Shown: piece by piece, positions 1 to 12,556 of the stretch
How positions within the stretch are numbered: position 1 is the stretch's first letter
Layout: the number at the start of each line of letters is the position of its first letter
Assembly (NCBI GenBank): GCA_037952775.1
Contig: JBANAY010000003.1
Location: 18,786,001-18,850,000 of the forward strand
Direction: 5' to 3'
Origin: Clonostachys chloroleuca
Taxonomy: Eukaryota > Ascomycota > Sordariomycetes > Hypocreales > Bionectriaceae
DNA length: 64,000 nt
Made by a program: the position numbers and the translations under genes
The notes under the pieces: generated by a model
Seen by the model: only the letters and a program-made list of their open reading frames with translations
What the model was told of the DNA's origin: nothing
Database searches by the model: none

Positions 1-1089
1 CTTATCGACGATCTGCGAGGTGATGCCGGGGATGGTCTTGGACTCGGGTCCGAGGTTACGGGCGTTGTAGTTGGCGAATGTGATGCCACGGCAGTTGCCC
101 TCGGACTTGAATGAGGCACCGGGGGCATCGGCGCTGGCAGTCTTGATAGGGGAGATGGCAGTCAGAGGAAGGATTCTGTAGAAACCGAACGCATTGTACA
201 CAATGCCCGTAACGTCACCGATGGTATCACCCATCTTGGTGTCATCAGGATTAGAGGAGCCATCAAGAGGGCTACCAATGACAAGAGTCTCGGGGTTGGC
301 ATCTGTAAATTACAGGTCAGTCTTTGAGATCTTGACCAATACGGCCGAATATCATGACATACCTCCGTCAAGCATGGTCACACCGCCGTGCTCATTAATT
401 CCAGTAACCTTCCAGCCACCGCGGACCCAGACATCGCCATACTGGTTGGGACGGCTGACCTGGACGACATCCTTGAGAGTGACAAGCTGTCCGACAAGAC
501 TCTCCCAGAAATCAAGACCGTACTTGGTGGGCTCAAGCTCAGGGTTGACAACAGAGATGCGGTTCACGTCGTTGGGTACACCAAAGATGCCGCCCACATC
601 AAGAGAGGAGAAGTCAGAAGTTGGGGGAGAAAGGGTGTCAACGCCAAGGACTAGAGGCTTCACAGTATGGTTGGATGACTTGACAACCACATTGGTAGGT
701 GAAGTGATCTCGGTTAGGTAAGAGTACAGGGCAGAGCTCCTGTATGCATATTAGCCCTGAATCCTCATTCTCATTGGCAGTAAAGTTTAGGCTACAACCT
801 ACCTGTACTCATCAACCTTGCCGTCGAGGGTAATGACATCTCCAACAGTAACCTTGTCACGGATGGCCTTGTTGAAAACGTAGATGCCCTCGGAGGTGCG
901 GTCGTCCTCATCCGGCTCCGTAGACCGGAGGAAGATGCCGCTCTTCTCAATAGCAGTCACGAGACCCTCGACACCGGTGACCTGGGTGCCATTGTATGGC
1001 GAGATAAACTTATTACCGTTGATCTCGGAGATGGTAACAGCGGCAGCGGAGCCAGCAGCCGCCAAGAGGGTAGCAGCGGCGGTCTTCAT
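1..1089 (-). CDS. Secreted endonuclease/exonuclease/phosphatase-type nuclease, N-terminal part (runs off left edge)
   Basis: Three exons are visible on the minus strand: 1089-803, 739-363 and 302-1, with the rest beyond the left edge. Both introns have GT..AG ends and the phases agree (phase 2, then phase 1). The product starts with a typical signal peptide (MKTAAATLLAAAGSAAA). A beta-rich N-terminal module follows, with the pattern ISEING..SPY.G..V.GVEGLVTAI, GIFLRS, SEGIYVFN and VGDVITLDGKVDEY. This module is known from extracellular nucleases of the ExeM/NucH type, where it precedes the catalytic EEP domain. The last visible residues (GITFANYNARNLG) fit the entry to that domain. An in-frame ATG at 1143 would add 18 residues ahead of the signal peptide; I prefer 1089 because it puts the hydrophobic stretch at the N terminus. 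The family and secretion are inferred. Catalytic residues lie outside the window, so activity cannot be judged. Confidence 0.75.
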
Positions 1090-1143
1090 GACGGGCCGGG
1101 GAATCCAATTGAATACTTCAGGCGGGAAGGAATGAATGGACAA

Positions 1144-2723
1144 ATTAAGTATTAAGGAAAGACTGACACCAGACGAGACGACGGTTCACCAATGGACTGT
1201 CAAGAGAGAAGGGGAAGAAGAACCCAGGACAGAAGCCATCCAGACATATTTGTATCCAGGCGACAAAAGAACCTCTACTCGATCCGTACCCGCACCTACT
1301 AAAGGTAGGTAATCTCCCGCATCGCAGCTTGCGTTGGCCTCGACAGAAAGGTAAGACGGCCGGATCTGATTGCTCCCAGAGCCAAGGAGGGCCTGTACAG
1401 CGAGCTTCCTTGTTGGGGTTGTTGATCCATGGTGGCCAGACGCGCCCACTCAGCTTCCAGAAGCCACATCCATGCCCAGGAAGCGCCATGCCGCTTTCTG
1501 CAGGCGAAAATGAGCACGCTGACCATTGGGCTCCCTCATTGGTCTGAGAGACTGAGACACAGCTTCACACGGCTCACGCACGCTGGAGAGCAGGTTCAGC
1601 TCTGCCTCTATGTGCGGTCACTATCTCATTCCTCGCCCTGACCCACGGACACAAATGCCCTGCTATCTGCCATCAATCCACCAATTCATTGCGTCCTCCC
1701 GAGGCCGTGGAGAGCACGGGAATCGCCGGTCCTGATAGATAGCAGGTTGAAGTTCGCCCCCTTGGAGCGGGCGGCCCCGCACCAAAGATAAGGTAAAGAA
1801 GAAGCTTGTAATAGTCTGGGCTACTGCAAGGAACGGGGCAAATAATCACAGCGCACACGCTTCGTCGAGGCCGAAATGCTGCATGGGTGAGATGCGGCAC
1901 GTGTCAGCATCTGGATTTCTGGCACGGACAGCTCCATCTTCTTCGTCGCTTTTTGGAGAAATGGCAAGATTCCAGGCGGAGGGCATTCCACAAACCGCAG
2001 AGCAACTGCCCACGTGGGCGCTACTTCCTCCGTCTCCATCAATTACACTTGGGAGTCGCTCTGGCCGTTTGTACCTTAAATCCTGCCTACTCACAGGCAC
2101 GATGTCACTGCATGAATTCGCTTCAGGGGAAGTCGATTGGGGAGCTTCGTGTAGGTGTATTATGCTTGCTTGCTAGCTGTTCGCGAAGTGGTGGATTTGC
2201 TTGCTATCTATCTGACCACTGATCCTTCTACCGGCCAACCGTGCATTGGGGCCGGAGCAACATCCAAGATCCGTGCAGCCATCCGACGATCTCCCCACAC
2301 ACCATATGAAGAATATAAAACGAGGGTAGTATCTAGCCAGTGAAGCGAGGGAACTAGACCCCGTCCTGTCTATCTGACTTATTCAAAAAGGGACTGCTCT
2401 TCCTCTCCAGCCCCGGTGGTCGTCGCCAGAGCTCGGCAGTTCATGATCAATCCCGGCTCTCGCCGCACGCAACCAAACCCCCTCGGGATGCAGATGCGAG
2501 CCAAGTCCCGTTCCGCAGCTCAAGCCAATTCAGCCTTTCTACCAAATCGATACTGGTGGTCCTGGCTTCTATGTCTTCATTCTTCAAGCCAGGAGCGACG
2601 GGCGGGCGCCAATGAGCCAAAGCCGAAGGAATGTCGAAACGACAACTTCCCGATGGCTCAAGTGATATGGGTGTTCTCTAACAGCTGTAAATCTATCCCC
2701 ACAACCCTTCAGTAGCATGTGCC

Positions 2724-2762
<39 letters not shown>

Positions 2763-3212
2763 ATCAAGCACCTCTATCGGCTGAAACTAGGAAAAGACAG
2801 CCCAGAGGATGAAAAGTCAGGACAACACAAGGGAATTAACCAGATGTAGGAAACCCTGAAAACAGCAAAAAAGAATCCAACACGGGCCAATCATAAACAA
2901 AGATAACAAGACAATGCCTGAGCAGACAATCCTAGTGCTACCGTGTGTAGCCGAACAGCTAGGAGCAAGACGGTTTCGCCGCTCCGGCCAAGGAAACAAA
3001 AAGAAATGGATATCCAGCCGCAGAGGAAAAGAAAACCGGTGTTTGCACAAATTCCCCGGGCTTGAACTACCGTCCCGTTCACATGTCACTTGATCGGGGG
3101 GTCGGGTCGTAGGTATGTACAGTGGGCCCTTGAGTCATTACATTCGTTGCTCGTAATAAGGAGTTTCGCTTCTGGATTTGCAAAAAAAGTTCGATTTAAT
3201 GTCGGAGTTCGC
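1144..3212. other. Gene-poor interval with a 37-base poly-A run
   Basis: No convincing coding region. The short open frames here lack family signatures and overlap one another on both strands. Visible features are a long A run (2725-2761), a TATAAAA at 2314-2320 with no recognisable gene after it, and a GGTAGGTAA motif near 1304. The left part is the upstream region of the nuclease gene and the right end is the 3' flank of the NMN adenylyltransferase gene. Confidence 0.6.
2725..2761. repeat. Poly-A run (37 bases)
   Basis: An uninterrupted run of 37 A residues, the longest homopolymer in the window. It could be a simple expansion or the tail of an old retroposed sequence. I found no recognisable element immediately 5' of it. 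Confidence 0.95.
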
Positions 3213-4280
3213 TCAGCCGTCGCTGGGGCCGGAGATGGCACCATTCGCAGTGGCTTTTTCCTTGCCCTTGGGCTCTGGCAGGGGTGGTAGATCAAAGTCC
3301 ACCTTGTACAGGTTATTCTCGTAGATGTAGTCGATGACGGCGTCGGGTATTCTGCAGAGGTTTGGCGATTAGTGTGTGCTCAATTAGGTAGATCAACGAA
3401 TTGGGCCATCCTTACAAGTAATCGATGCTCATGTCACGCTTAATGAGCAGGCGCACCTTTGTGCTGCTCACGTCATTGCTCACGACCTGGCGGACCACAT
3501 GGATGTTGTGCTCCCACTGCTTCAGGTTGGCAATGGCCGAGTCCAGCTCGGTGCCGTTGCGCTCGAGCACAAAGGTCCCGTAGTGGCTGAGGATGTGGTC
3601 GACGTCGCGGGCGTCCCACACCCCAGGGGTGCTGAGGGTCTGGATCAGGTCGGCGCCCGCGAGGAGGACGATCTTGGCGCGCTTGCGGGTGCCGTCGGTG
3701 CACTCGATGCCGCCCATGACGTGGTTGATCTCGTAGTCGAAGTGGTCGAGGACGCGCGCCGTGGGCGTGAAGACGGGCCGCTGGGCCTCCCAGGGATCGA
3801 ACATGAGCCACTTGGAGGCGTTCTTGGCGGCGATCTCGCACATCTGGATGCGGTGGTAGGCTGGCGCGAGACCCTTCTTACGGTAGGACGAGCACGACAG
3901 GTAGCCGCCGACAACTTCGAAGCCTGTGGCGACGTCAGTCAGTATGGTTGCAAGTTGGGAAGTGGGGGTCGCTACTGGGGTGTGCGCAGGGCCCAGAGGG
4001 TGAAGTAAGTACCTTCGTTCCAGGCATGATCGCGGCCCATGGGGAACATGCGCAAGTGCAGGAAAGTGATGGGAGAAACTGAATAGAGCAGTTAGCGAAC
4101 CATGGCCAGAACCATTTGCAGTGAGTGCGCAGAGTTGTTGTTGTCCTTACAGGAGCCGCATGCGACCAAGATCAGAGGTTGCCGGTTTGGGTCACAGGTG
4201 CGTTTTAGACGGTGCGAGGGGAACTCGTAACCCGCCGGCGTCGCATCCTTGACGAAATCGTAGTCGAATGAGGACGCCAT
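3213..4280 (-). CDS. NMA1: Nicotinamide/nicotinate mononucleotide adenylyltransferase
   Basis: Four exons (4280-4151, 4078-4013, 3923-3416, 3351-3213) give 280 residues in one frame. The enzyme joins ATP and NMN or NaMN to make NAD or deamido-NAD, the shared last adenylylation step of NAD synthesis. The nucleotidyltransferase signature GSFSPITFLHLRM lies at residues 42-54; GSFxPIT and the HLRM form of the HxGH motif are the ATP site in eukaryotic members. The C-terminal SSTKVR motif (ISSTxxR in the family) is present in exon 3. Exon 2 (22 codons) carries the motif-proximal helix, so splicing is needed for activity. A short basic tail follows the conserved IPDAVIDYI segment. Yeast has two paralogues (NMA1 and NMA2); the sequence does not tell which this corresponds to, so the symbol marks the family. 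Confidence 0.93.
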
Positions 4281-6796
4281 GGCGAAAAGAGATGTGCGAC
4301 AAAAAAGGAAGCGGAAGGGGATTGATTGAGAAGAAGAGTGGGAATGGGGGCAGGTGGATGACGAGGCGTGAATGATATATTGGAGAGAAAGATAGAGAGC
4401 CCCGGGAGAGCGTCGGAGCTTCGGCCGGCCGCCGGTTTGCAGCTGGCGTCAGCGGAAGTGGACGGAGTTGGCCGCGGATGCCTGCGCACGCAAGGAGGGG
4501 TAACGTTGACTTAACAGCCCAGTGCGCGCGAGGCCTGCATGGATGGAGTCGTTGTCGGAGGAGACTAGGCGCTGGTTTGGAGAGGCGACGGGCAACTCAA
4601 GTCTGTTTGTCTCGCAAGAAGGCGCAGAGGACCGGTTCCGGATCTAGGCTGCTGGCGACGAGGTGGTGTTTGTGTAGAGAGAGAGTTTGCTTTCGGCCTC
4701 TGGGGGTTTGCCGGGCTTTGTGTGGGATTGGAAATGGGCAAGCCCATTAATAAGTTAGTTGCCAATGACAGTGAATGACAAACAGCCCGCAACAGCCAAG
4801 TCTCCCGTCTTTATCACGCAGTTGCGCAAAAGTGGAGTGGGGATTGAGAAAAAACCTCTTCGGTCTCGAGGCGAAAGGACTCGTCTCGACGCTTGTTAGC
4901 TCACTACTACTATTTACGTACTATTATTACTTACCTTAATCCTTGCTTTAACCAGGTTCCTGGGGAGAAGTCGCCATTTTCGCCGATCTTGTTGCTTTTC
5001 TCTCTTCTCTCGGAATTGATTATCTGCCTAGGCGATTACATTACTGTTACTCTGCATATGGATAGACAGACCACAGCAACATGCCAGACCAACATACGTT
5101 ACGGAGAACAGAGGACCCTTTAGTTTCGCTGCCCCCTCACCACGTCCCCCCAATGTGTTCCGGCCAGTCCACCCCCTCTGCAACCCTATGAGTTGTCTGC
5201 CTTCAAGTGGCGCCTCTCTGAGCCCTGTGCAAAGTGCACAATTCCCAGCCTCGAAACAGGGTGGCCAGTAAACAGACGCGCAACCACTACAAACAGCCAC
5301 AACGCAATTTCAACAGGAACCAAGTAATCCAACGGACGCACAAACTCCTGCCGCTAGTCATCACCGACCAAGGCCATAAACCATTTGTAGCGCGTGCCCC
5401 TTGTCTCCTTGTGTCCTAATCTCGTCCCCTCTGCGGATGCCGTTACCCCGGACGAGAGATCGGATTCGCCCATCGCCGCTGGTTAAACTGGGGAATTGCT
5501 GTCGAAGCCGCAAACCACGGTACATGCGGGATACCTCGCCAGGCGGCCAAAATGCCTCATCCGGCTTGATGCCGACCGGTACCAGATCTGTCAATCCCCC
5601 AGAGAGAGTCGCAATCTAACGGCTTCTCTGGCTGCGCGTGCGAGGCGGCGGGGGGCTCAGACTTGCCCCCATCCGCTCGTGAACGAATCAATATTCGTTC
5701 TTGGCCGCTTTGAGTCCGTCTCAAGCGGCCTCAGTAGACTCTTGGTTAGCGCCGCCACATTTGCGGGGATCTACCTAGTCCCTCTTCTGCCTCTCTATCT
5801 CCGATGACGAAATCATATTGATCACCCCAAATTCCAAGTCTCACGGAAAACACGGGCTGCGGAAATCCGTCAGGACAAGCTCATCATGTGACCAGCACAG
5901 TCCGTTGGGGGTTCGCTCGACCAACCTCAAATGTCCTTGCTTCCTGGAGAGATGGCTAGTAGTCACTGCTCATTTTCCCATCGTAGTGCTTACATATCAT
6001 TGGCGATTCAGAGCTTCCTTCCGCCTAGCCGGGATCGAATTCCAAATCTAATGATCCTTGATCCAATCAGCCTCCTAGCTTGCATTAGATGTTCCCCAAT
6101 GGCGCTGTAGTTCCTCATCTCAAACAAGCACGCACTCCGCCTAACTGTCTATCTTTGTCAACCAAAAAGACCTCATCCTCGTGCGAGCTGGACACGCCAG
6201 ACATTCCTACCTCGGGTCAAACCCCGCCTGTTCGCGCGAACCCAAGCCTGTCCCTCTGTTTCAAGCGCGTACAACCAGCCTCTGGTCACGCGAATCCAGG
6301 GGAACTTTTGGCAAACATCGTCAGCCCCAGCATGGTAAATCCTGGGGATGTGGTCGATACGCTCCTTTCATGTCCCTTGGACCTCCCGTTTGCCCGCCAG
6401 ATGGTTCCCCATGGGCCGAAGCCCCCGCTCCCCACGTTCACCAACCAGACTGAGCTAGTGTAGAGCGACAGCTGGCCCTCTATCACGGAGCCAAGGACTG
6501 AAGGAGAAGCAAGGTGTAGGTTTCAAAGGTTAATGTATTTCAAGTATTCAAATGCACCGGCGGTCTGGTGTCGTTCCAGCACCCGGGGGCAGCTATATAA
6601 ACAGGACGAGAGTTCGGGATATCAACAGCATTTCCAGAATCTCATGTCTTTCCCAGTATCATCGCCCTCTTTCTCCTGTCATCATGAACGTAAGATAAAT
6701 ATAGATGTATATATGTAAGTAAGAAACACATTCGCTCTACCCCCCTCCAAGGCGTCCGTCGTCACCTCGTCAGGCACCAATTCCCAATTACACGCA
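4281..6796. other. Intergenic interval with an orphan TATA box near its right end
   Basis: No gene recognised over about 2.5 kb. The left 200-300 bp is the promoter and leader side of the NMN adenylyltransferase gene, which is transcribed leftward. A good core-promoter motif (TATATAAA, 6594-6601) points rightward. It is followed by a pyrimidine-rich stretch and ATGAAC next to GTAAGA near 6684, but no open frame continues. The last part should hold the 3' untranslated region of the KCH1-like gene. Confidence 0.55.
6594..6601 (+). promoter_or_regulatory. Orphan TATA box
   Basis: TATATAAA followed after 40-90 bp by a CT-rich leader-like stretch and an ATG directly before a GTAAGA donor-like site. 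No plus-strand gene follows; the next gene is on the opposite strand. It may drive an antisense or non-coding transcript, or be a relic. Confidence 0.35.
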
Positions 6797-8551
6797 TTAG
6801 TAGTACCTGTCATTTTGCGACTCAGCATCGTACCCGTAACCCCGGGGCGCCGGTCCGCGTTGGTTATAGTTGTAATTTTGAGATGGCGGAGCGGAGTACG
6901 ATGATTCGTAGTCTGATTCTGCTATCCGGCTAGGCACAGGCGCAGTGTTGTTCCTCTGAGGAGCATAACGAGGGGGGCCCCTCTGAGGATAAGGTCCAGT
7001 GGCACTTCTTACGGCGGCGGGATGAGGTTGTACGGGTTCGTACTGGGGTGCCACAGAGCCGCTGTATCTGCTGGAGGGCGCCGGGCTATTTCGACCATCG
7101 TTGCTGTGGGCGTGGAAGTCCGATTCAGCTCCGTATGCGGATGGGGCTGAACTGGAGTTCGAGGAAGGATTATAGGCCTGGTACGCCTGGTAGGGTGGCG
7201 CTGGGGATGATGTGTTGTATCCTCGCTGCGGTGGTGGTGCAAACCCCTTGTCATATCCACTATATCCGCTATAGTTTGACTGAACCGTAGGACGGCGAGT
7301 AGGCGGTTGGAAGGACGAAAGTGATGGACCTTGACCCATCTCAGCAGCTGCATCAAGGAGGGGGTTCTAGACTGACCAGTGCCTGATCGCGAAGGCACCG
7401 GGCGATTGTGTCCGATGCTATTCGTCATTTCAATCCCCTCTGAACTTTCCGAATAGGTCACCGTATCGGAGCGCTGAAGCGATGGCATTGTGGGAAGAGC
7501 ATCAGGGGAGATGGGTCCAACGTTGGGCAATGTTGGAAGGGTCGCGACTCTCTGGAGAACAGGCTTGTCGCCCTTTTGAACGGTTACGTATTCCTCCTTC
7601 ATCAACTGCTGCTGACCCTTGGCAAGAGCTCGGTTGACCTTGGCAGTGACAACCTTCTTCAAGCGTGAGTTGACTTTGCGTTCACAGTATCCGACAAGGC
7701 CGCCGTCTGCTTTTGGGATCCAGTGGCAGAGGAAAGTGAAATAAATGACAACTGCGGTGAGGAAGAAGATGAGAGTGAAGACCCAAACAACGAAGGTGAA
7801 GGCCATGGCACCCAATATAAGTGCCTGCTGGTAGTCTTCATTTGCCAGGGCACCGATCTTCTCCCAAAACTTGAGAAACCCATTCCCCGCGTTTTGGTCG
7901 CTCACGTCCAGCTTACTGACGTACACGTCCCGGAAGGTAAAGGCATTGATCACCTGGCGAGGGCCTGAGCAGATGAGGACCCGGATCCAGGCTGCACACA
8001 ACACTGTCAGTGAACCATGACGGAGATCCTTGGAGCAAGTCCACGGGCGAAATACACTTACACTGCAAACTAAAGTATGTGAAGAGAGCTGCGTATTCGG
8101 CACCCTTCTGGCCCTTGGTCAGTTCGGCGAAGACGAGGAATCGTTTCCACCCCTGGCCAGAGCCCATGCGGATGGATTCCCATCTGACCGCCAGAGGGTC
8201 GAGATAACTTTCGGCAACATTGTTTCTCTTTATGACGCGAACGGCGCGCCATGCCTCATAGGCGAAGTTGATAAACGATAGAAGAATACATCCCGAGAAG
8301 ATCCACTTGGAATACTGGAACGGGATACCGGGTTGAATCTTGGACGACCACTGATTCAAGATGAGCAGGTTGACGGCTGTGAAGGAGTCGAGCGCATAGA
8401 CGGCAACTGAGATGAAAAGCAACAGCCAAAGCCAGAAGTATGCGAAACCAGGACCACAACCCCTGGCCTTGAAGTCGTTCAGATTAATGTAATCCCATTT
8501 CTGGTCGGCACTCTGGTCAAGCTGCTTTCTGCGATGGTCGCGGTAACCCAT
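6797..8551 (-). CDS. KCH1: KCH1/PRM6-type fungal potassium-channel-family membrane protein
   Basis: Three exons (8551-8062, 7991-7377, 7347-6797) give 551 residues with consistent phases. The start GYRDHRRK...WDYINLNDF is characteristic of the Kch1/Prm6 family, low-affinity K+ uptake proteins that in yeast support calcium signalling during the pheromone response. Hydrophobic segments lie at about residues 35-65 (FAYFWLWLLLF), around 85-110 (WIFSGCILLSFINF) and around 225-255 (LILGAMAFTFVVWVFTL). A basic segment (LKKVVTAKVNRALAKG) follows the last one. The C-terminal 200 residues are hydrophilic and rich in Pro, Ser, Tyr and Gln (QRGYN, PPRYAPQRN, YNYNQRG), so probably disordered and cytosolic. 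An ATG 18 bases upstream is in frame, but MGYRDHRR is where family members begin. Channel activity is inferred from family membership. Confidence 0.85.
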
Positions 8552-11456
8552 GTTGGCATAAATATACAATTGGCGTCTGTGTATAATGATGGGATGATAA
8601 GGCGGAATAAAAAGAGAGTACGGCCGGCCGCTTCGTGGGTATCCAGAAAGACTGCGCGAATGGTTTGAATCGTGGAAAGAAATGAAAAATAGGGTATCTT
8701 TGGAAGAGAAGATTGAGCTCGCTCAACCGTTGTCGTAAAAGCACACAAAAAGAAAGTCGTCCTCGCCGGCGAAGCTGCGATAACGCTGTAGGTGGATTGA
8801 TCAAGTCCGAAGAAACAAATCGTCTACCGGTTCTACTGCTGGCCTGCCATGCGAAATGGACACAGGAACACGTGAGGATCAATAGAGTGGGAATTGGGTT
8901 AGAGGAAAGATGCCATGCTCTCTGGTGATGATAGCGATCCGCTTCTTGTCCCTTCTTCAATCTTCCTTGCCAGTGACAGGGCCGCGCTGCGCTTGGTAAC
9001 GAGGCGGATAAAAAAAAACGGGAGAACGAAAGCGACGAAGACGGCGGCTCGTTGAAGAAGGCAATCAAGCGAGCGAACGCTTGGACAAGCGGTAGGAGGG
9101 CCGGGTGTATCAGATTGTCGGATGGAGAGACAGGCGTGTCATGCGGGTGTGGCTGTTAGTGGTCGCCAAGTATAAAAAGCAACGAATGGATGGAGAGTGA
9201 GTGGCTGGGTTATGCGGCAGTAAGGAATGAATGGCCAATAGATATTGACAAGTGGGCGGCTGCACAACAGATGCAAGAGAAACAATAGCAAAGAACACAA
9301 GTGGTGTCTGGGACAATCACGACGAGGGGAAATGGATGGATGGTCGGGGCCTGGGCACTGGAATCGATGAAGGCACGACCAGGGGCACCAGATCACAATG
9401 GGTGGCTGCCCCTGTCGCTCAAGGCACATCAGTCAATGCATTGGTTCGTCGCCGCTGCAGGGCAGGTTGGCGCCCGTAGAGGAGCCTCTAGACAGGCCCC
9501 ATGCAAATCAAAGCGGATGGATCAAATCAAATCAAACCAACGGCACCTAACCTCCACTCCTGATTAGCATGTGTGGATGGTGGCGGCTTGGCGAGGGCGG
9601 CCCTCTGGCAGGGCACAGGCGATGAGGAAGGTGAACAGGAGGATGTTGCCTCTGCCCTCGAGGCCTTCAGTGGCTGATTAGCTCTGTTTCGGGGCGTCTC
9701 CGGGCTCTTTGGGGTGCTCTCCTCCCTCCCGACAGCCACCCGTCAGTATTTGCACTTTCGATCCCTCCTTGGCGCTCTCCATCCATACCACATGCAGCTT
9801 AGCGCTTCAGCATGGCCGTTTGAGGAGCAATCCAGGTCCAATCCCAGGCCATCGTCCAGGCCCCTGATAGGCTGGGCAGGCTGCCTCAGCCAAGGGGCTG
9901 GTCCCTTTGGTGGGATTGTGGCGCGTTTCGAAACCCCTTCCCGCCAGCAGCGTGCATCTGCTGCTCTCATCATCGCGCACGTACCACCACCAACTGGCTT
10001 GCGGCGGGGCACCAGACGGCAGTCCACGACCGATCGACGCTCAATGCTGCGTTGCTTTACCTCATTGCGTTTGAGATTTGAGAGGGCAGGAAGAGCGAGC
10101 CGCCATAATCCACGCCATGCCTCCCAGATATGGCCGCAGAGCGACGCGCTAGTTCAGCCGAACCCTCCCCAGAAGCCGTCTTGCCCAGCAAATTAGCTGA
10201 AACACTTCGTCTCAAGCCTTTTGGGCCGCGTTCCTCGTCGCCTATCCTGAAACGGCAGGCAGGCAAGTCGGCGTCACCTAAATGCCGCTACACGCAAGTT
10301 CTCGACTTGCCTTACTGCGATCGGACGCTGCTCTCAACTTCGCCCCAGCCACTCCCACTTATCTTCGACGCTGTGATGGGGGCTGTAACTGCATATGCAA
10401 TAAGCTCACAACACAGACAAGTAGGACTGGATACTATTAATACTCCGGTCCTCGATGTTTGGTGTTGTTTACTTTTTTGGAATATGCAGTGACAGCCTGT
10501 TCGTTTTCAGCAGAGCCATGTGCAAGCGTGGGAGCCCGTCAGTATTGTGAAACAAGCTGAGAGTTCTATTCATGTTGAAGGAATGGTGTGCCATGGCACG
10601 ATTGGCATCCCACCTGACCTGTCATACCCCAAGGCTTATTTCCTGCCCCTCGGCCTATGTTTGGACCAAGTGAGGGAAGGATCCGGAAACTTCCCTTCTT
10701 AGGAGCATCTAGAACGTAATACTACATGCAACAAACCCCAACTTAAACTCAGCTCTCTAAACTTGTTGATACGTCGCTGGTTCTTCAAGCACTCTCTCTC
10801 TTACCTCTTATCTCCTTATTAGCCTGGTTTTTTTGGTGGGTATTTGAAGGTGGAGCCCGCCTCGTTCGTTGGCGCTTCCAATAAATTAATACCTGCAGTG
10901 ATGAATGGAGCTCATTGATGGATAGATCCAAGCAATTATTGTGGGAAGCTATTCATAGCTTTCAACCTCCAGCTCTCACCGAGATCTATCACCGGGATTT
11001 TCAATCCATCTTCAGTGATGTAGGTGGCTCCAACATTGGCTGCCTAGCTGACCAAACGCACGAGTGACATGTTTGTGTAACCTTGACGAGATATCATAAT
11101 TGCTTTTTCTCCCCTGGCCTGTCGACCCCCTTAGCCCCAACAAGCTGTTCGCCTCACTCCGCCTTCATCTAGCCGCTGTCATGATCATCCATCAGGCTGG
11201 AACCGCGGGGTCCAAGGCATTCATCCGCAGCGCTCCACTTCGCAACGGTTCGCAGCAGGCGGAACAGCTTCCAGGCGAACGACGGGCATCAACAAGCACA
11301 ATCTCATCTTCGCACTGTTTGCGGATGACGTAGTTGAACCGAGCTCACCTATCCGAAACGTTTCGTGAATAGTTGCTCCCAAGAGGAATCTTCACCCGGA
11401 TACTGGCATCGAAGCAGTATCCCATATCCAAGAGAACCTGCCAACAGTGGAGAAGG
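8552..11456. other. Gene-poor interval
   Basis: About 2.9 kb without a supportable gene. The left part is the promoter and leader of the KCH1-like gene (transcribed leftward) and the right part is upstream of the DUF1917 gene. Open frames of 90-160 codons exist, for example 9714-10196. They have low-complexity composition, no family motif and open frames on both strands, so I treat them as chance. Confidence 0.55.
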
Positions 11457-12556
11457 ATGGATAGTGACGAGTCCGACTTCTACGGTACGCAAATCTCGCC
11501 TCTAGGGTACATCATAAAAGTTGCTAACAGCTTTCCCAGGGGAAGATGATGGCATCATTCCTGAGCTCGAGGAGCGTATTGCTCGATTCGATGTCGACGA
11601 ATGGGCCGAAGGCTACCGCCTGAACCCAGCCCGTCCGCGCAAATCCGCAACCCGCGTCGCGGACGGCAGTTCCCATCTGCACAACCCGTACGCGGGCGTC
11701 CCCTACGCATGGCAGCTTACTGAGACCTTGGATGACTTCTTTGCCCGCCTACCTCCTGCGACAACGTCACAGGCCGACGTGCCTTGGATCTACATCTGCA
11801 ACCCCTACCTTCCCGGCGTTCCGAAGGCAGAGAGAGACGGAGCTCAGCACACGGGCGAGGGCAACGGGGACGAAGGGCCGATCCAAAGGGAAAGCGACAT
11901 CCGGCTTGTGGTTGAGGCTGGGATGGAACGACTTCAGCTGGCCAGGTCGTTTTTGGAAGAGTTATCAAGTATGAATAAGAGCAAGGCGGTTGTCGAGAGG
12001 GAGGCTACCAAGGCGCGGCAGCATGCTGTCTCAGACATCTTGGACCTAGCCCATGCCGCCAAGGTGCGGGCAGGCAAGGTATGAAAACGAAACCCCCAGC
12101 CCAAGTTATTCCCTAATGGTGAACTCGTAAGCTTCAACTAACACGATTGCTCTCTAGTGGATGATATTCTGCACGACCCGAGAGGTAGATGAGGTGTGGG
12201 AAATCGTGGCCAGAGCGACTGCCGCTAATCAACTGGGTACCGCTGCAAAGGTAGCACCGAAGCCAGTCGAGGAGATCATACGAAAGGACCGTCTCATCTG
12301 CGTGTACACGTCGGACTTCAAAGACAAGGCCGATGTCGGCCGGGTGTTGAAGAAACTACGTGAGCTCAAGCTTGTCGAGGCAAAGGGGCGGGCAGTGTAC
12401 TACAAGCCCGGTAATTTCTATTCCACACCAATCAGATGAATCACAAAAGATGCTAACGCGGTCCAAGATGCATTTACCTACATCGGTATTGGGTATGGCA
12501 ACCCCTGGGGCATAAAGGCCTCTCTCTACAGTTCCTGGGACAAGTTCCCCAATTAG
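11457..12556 (+). CDS. DUF1917 (BLES03/UPF0696-like) domain protein
   Basis: Four exons (11457-11484, 11540-12078, 12158-12410, 12468-12556) give 302 residues. The first exon encodes only the acidic start MDSDESDFYG. The C-terminal two thirds match the DUF1917 pattern: WMIFCTTREVDEVWE..., then LICVYTSDFKDKADV..VLKKLREL, then YYKPDAFTYIGIGYGNPWGIKASLYSS at the end, preceded by PWIYICNP near residue 105. The fold is known from the human BLES03 protein and resembles eIF4E-like folds, but no biochemical role is established for fungal members. Helical, charged residues around 145-190 (SSMNKSKAVVEREATKARQH) may form a coiled coil. Splice phases agree across all junctions and the last exon ends on the conserved SLYSSWDKF. 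Confidence 0.85.

Noticed and set aside
3499..4008. 169-codon open frame on the plus strand
   Set aside because: Antisense to the adenylyltransferase exon 3, whose motifs are certain.
9714..10196. 160-codon open frame on the plus strand
   Set aside because: Low-complexity Arg/Ser/Pro composition and an overlapping minus-strand frame; looks like chance.
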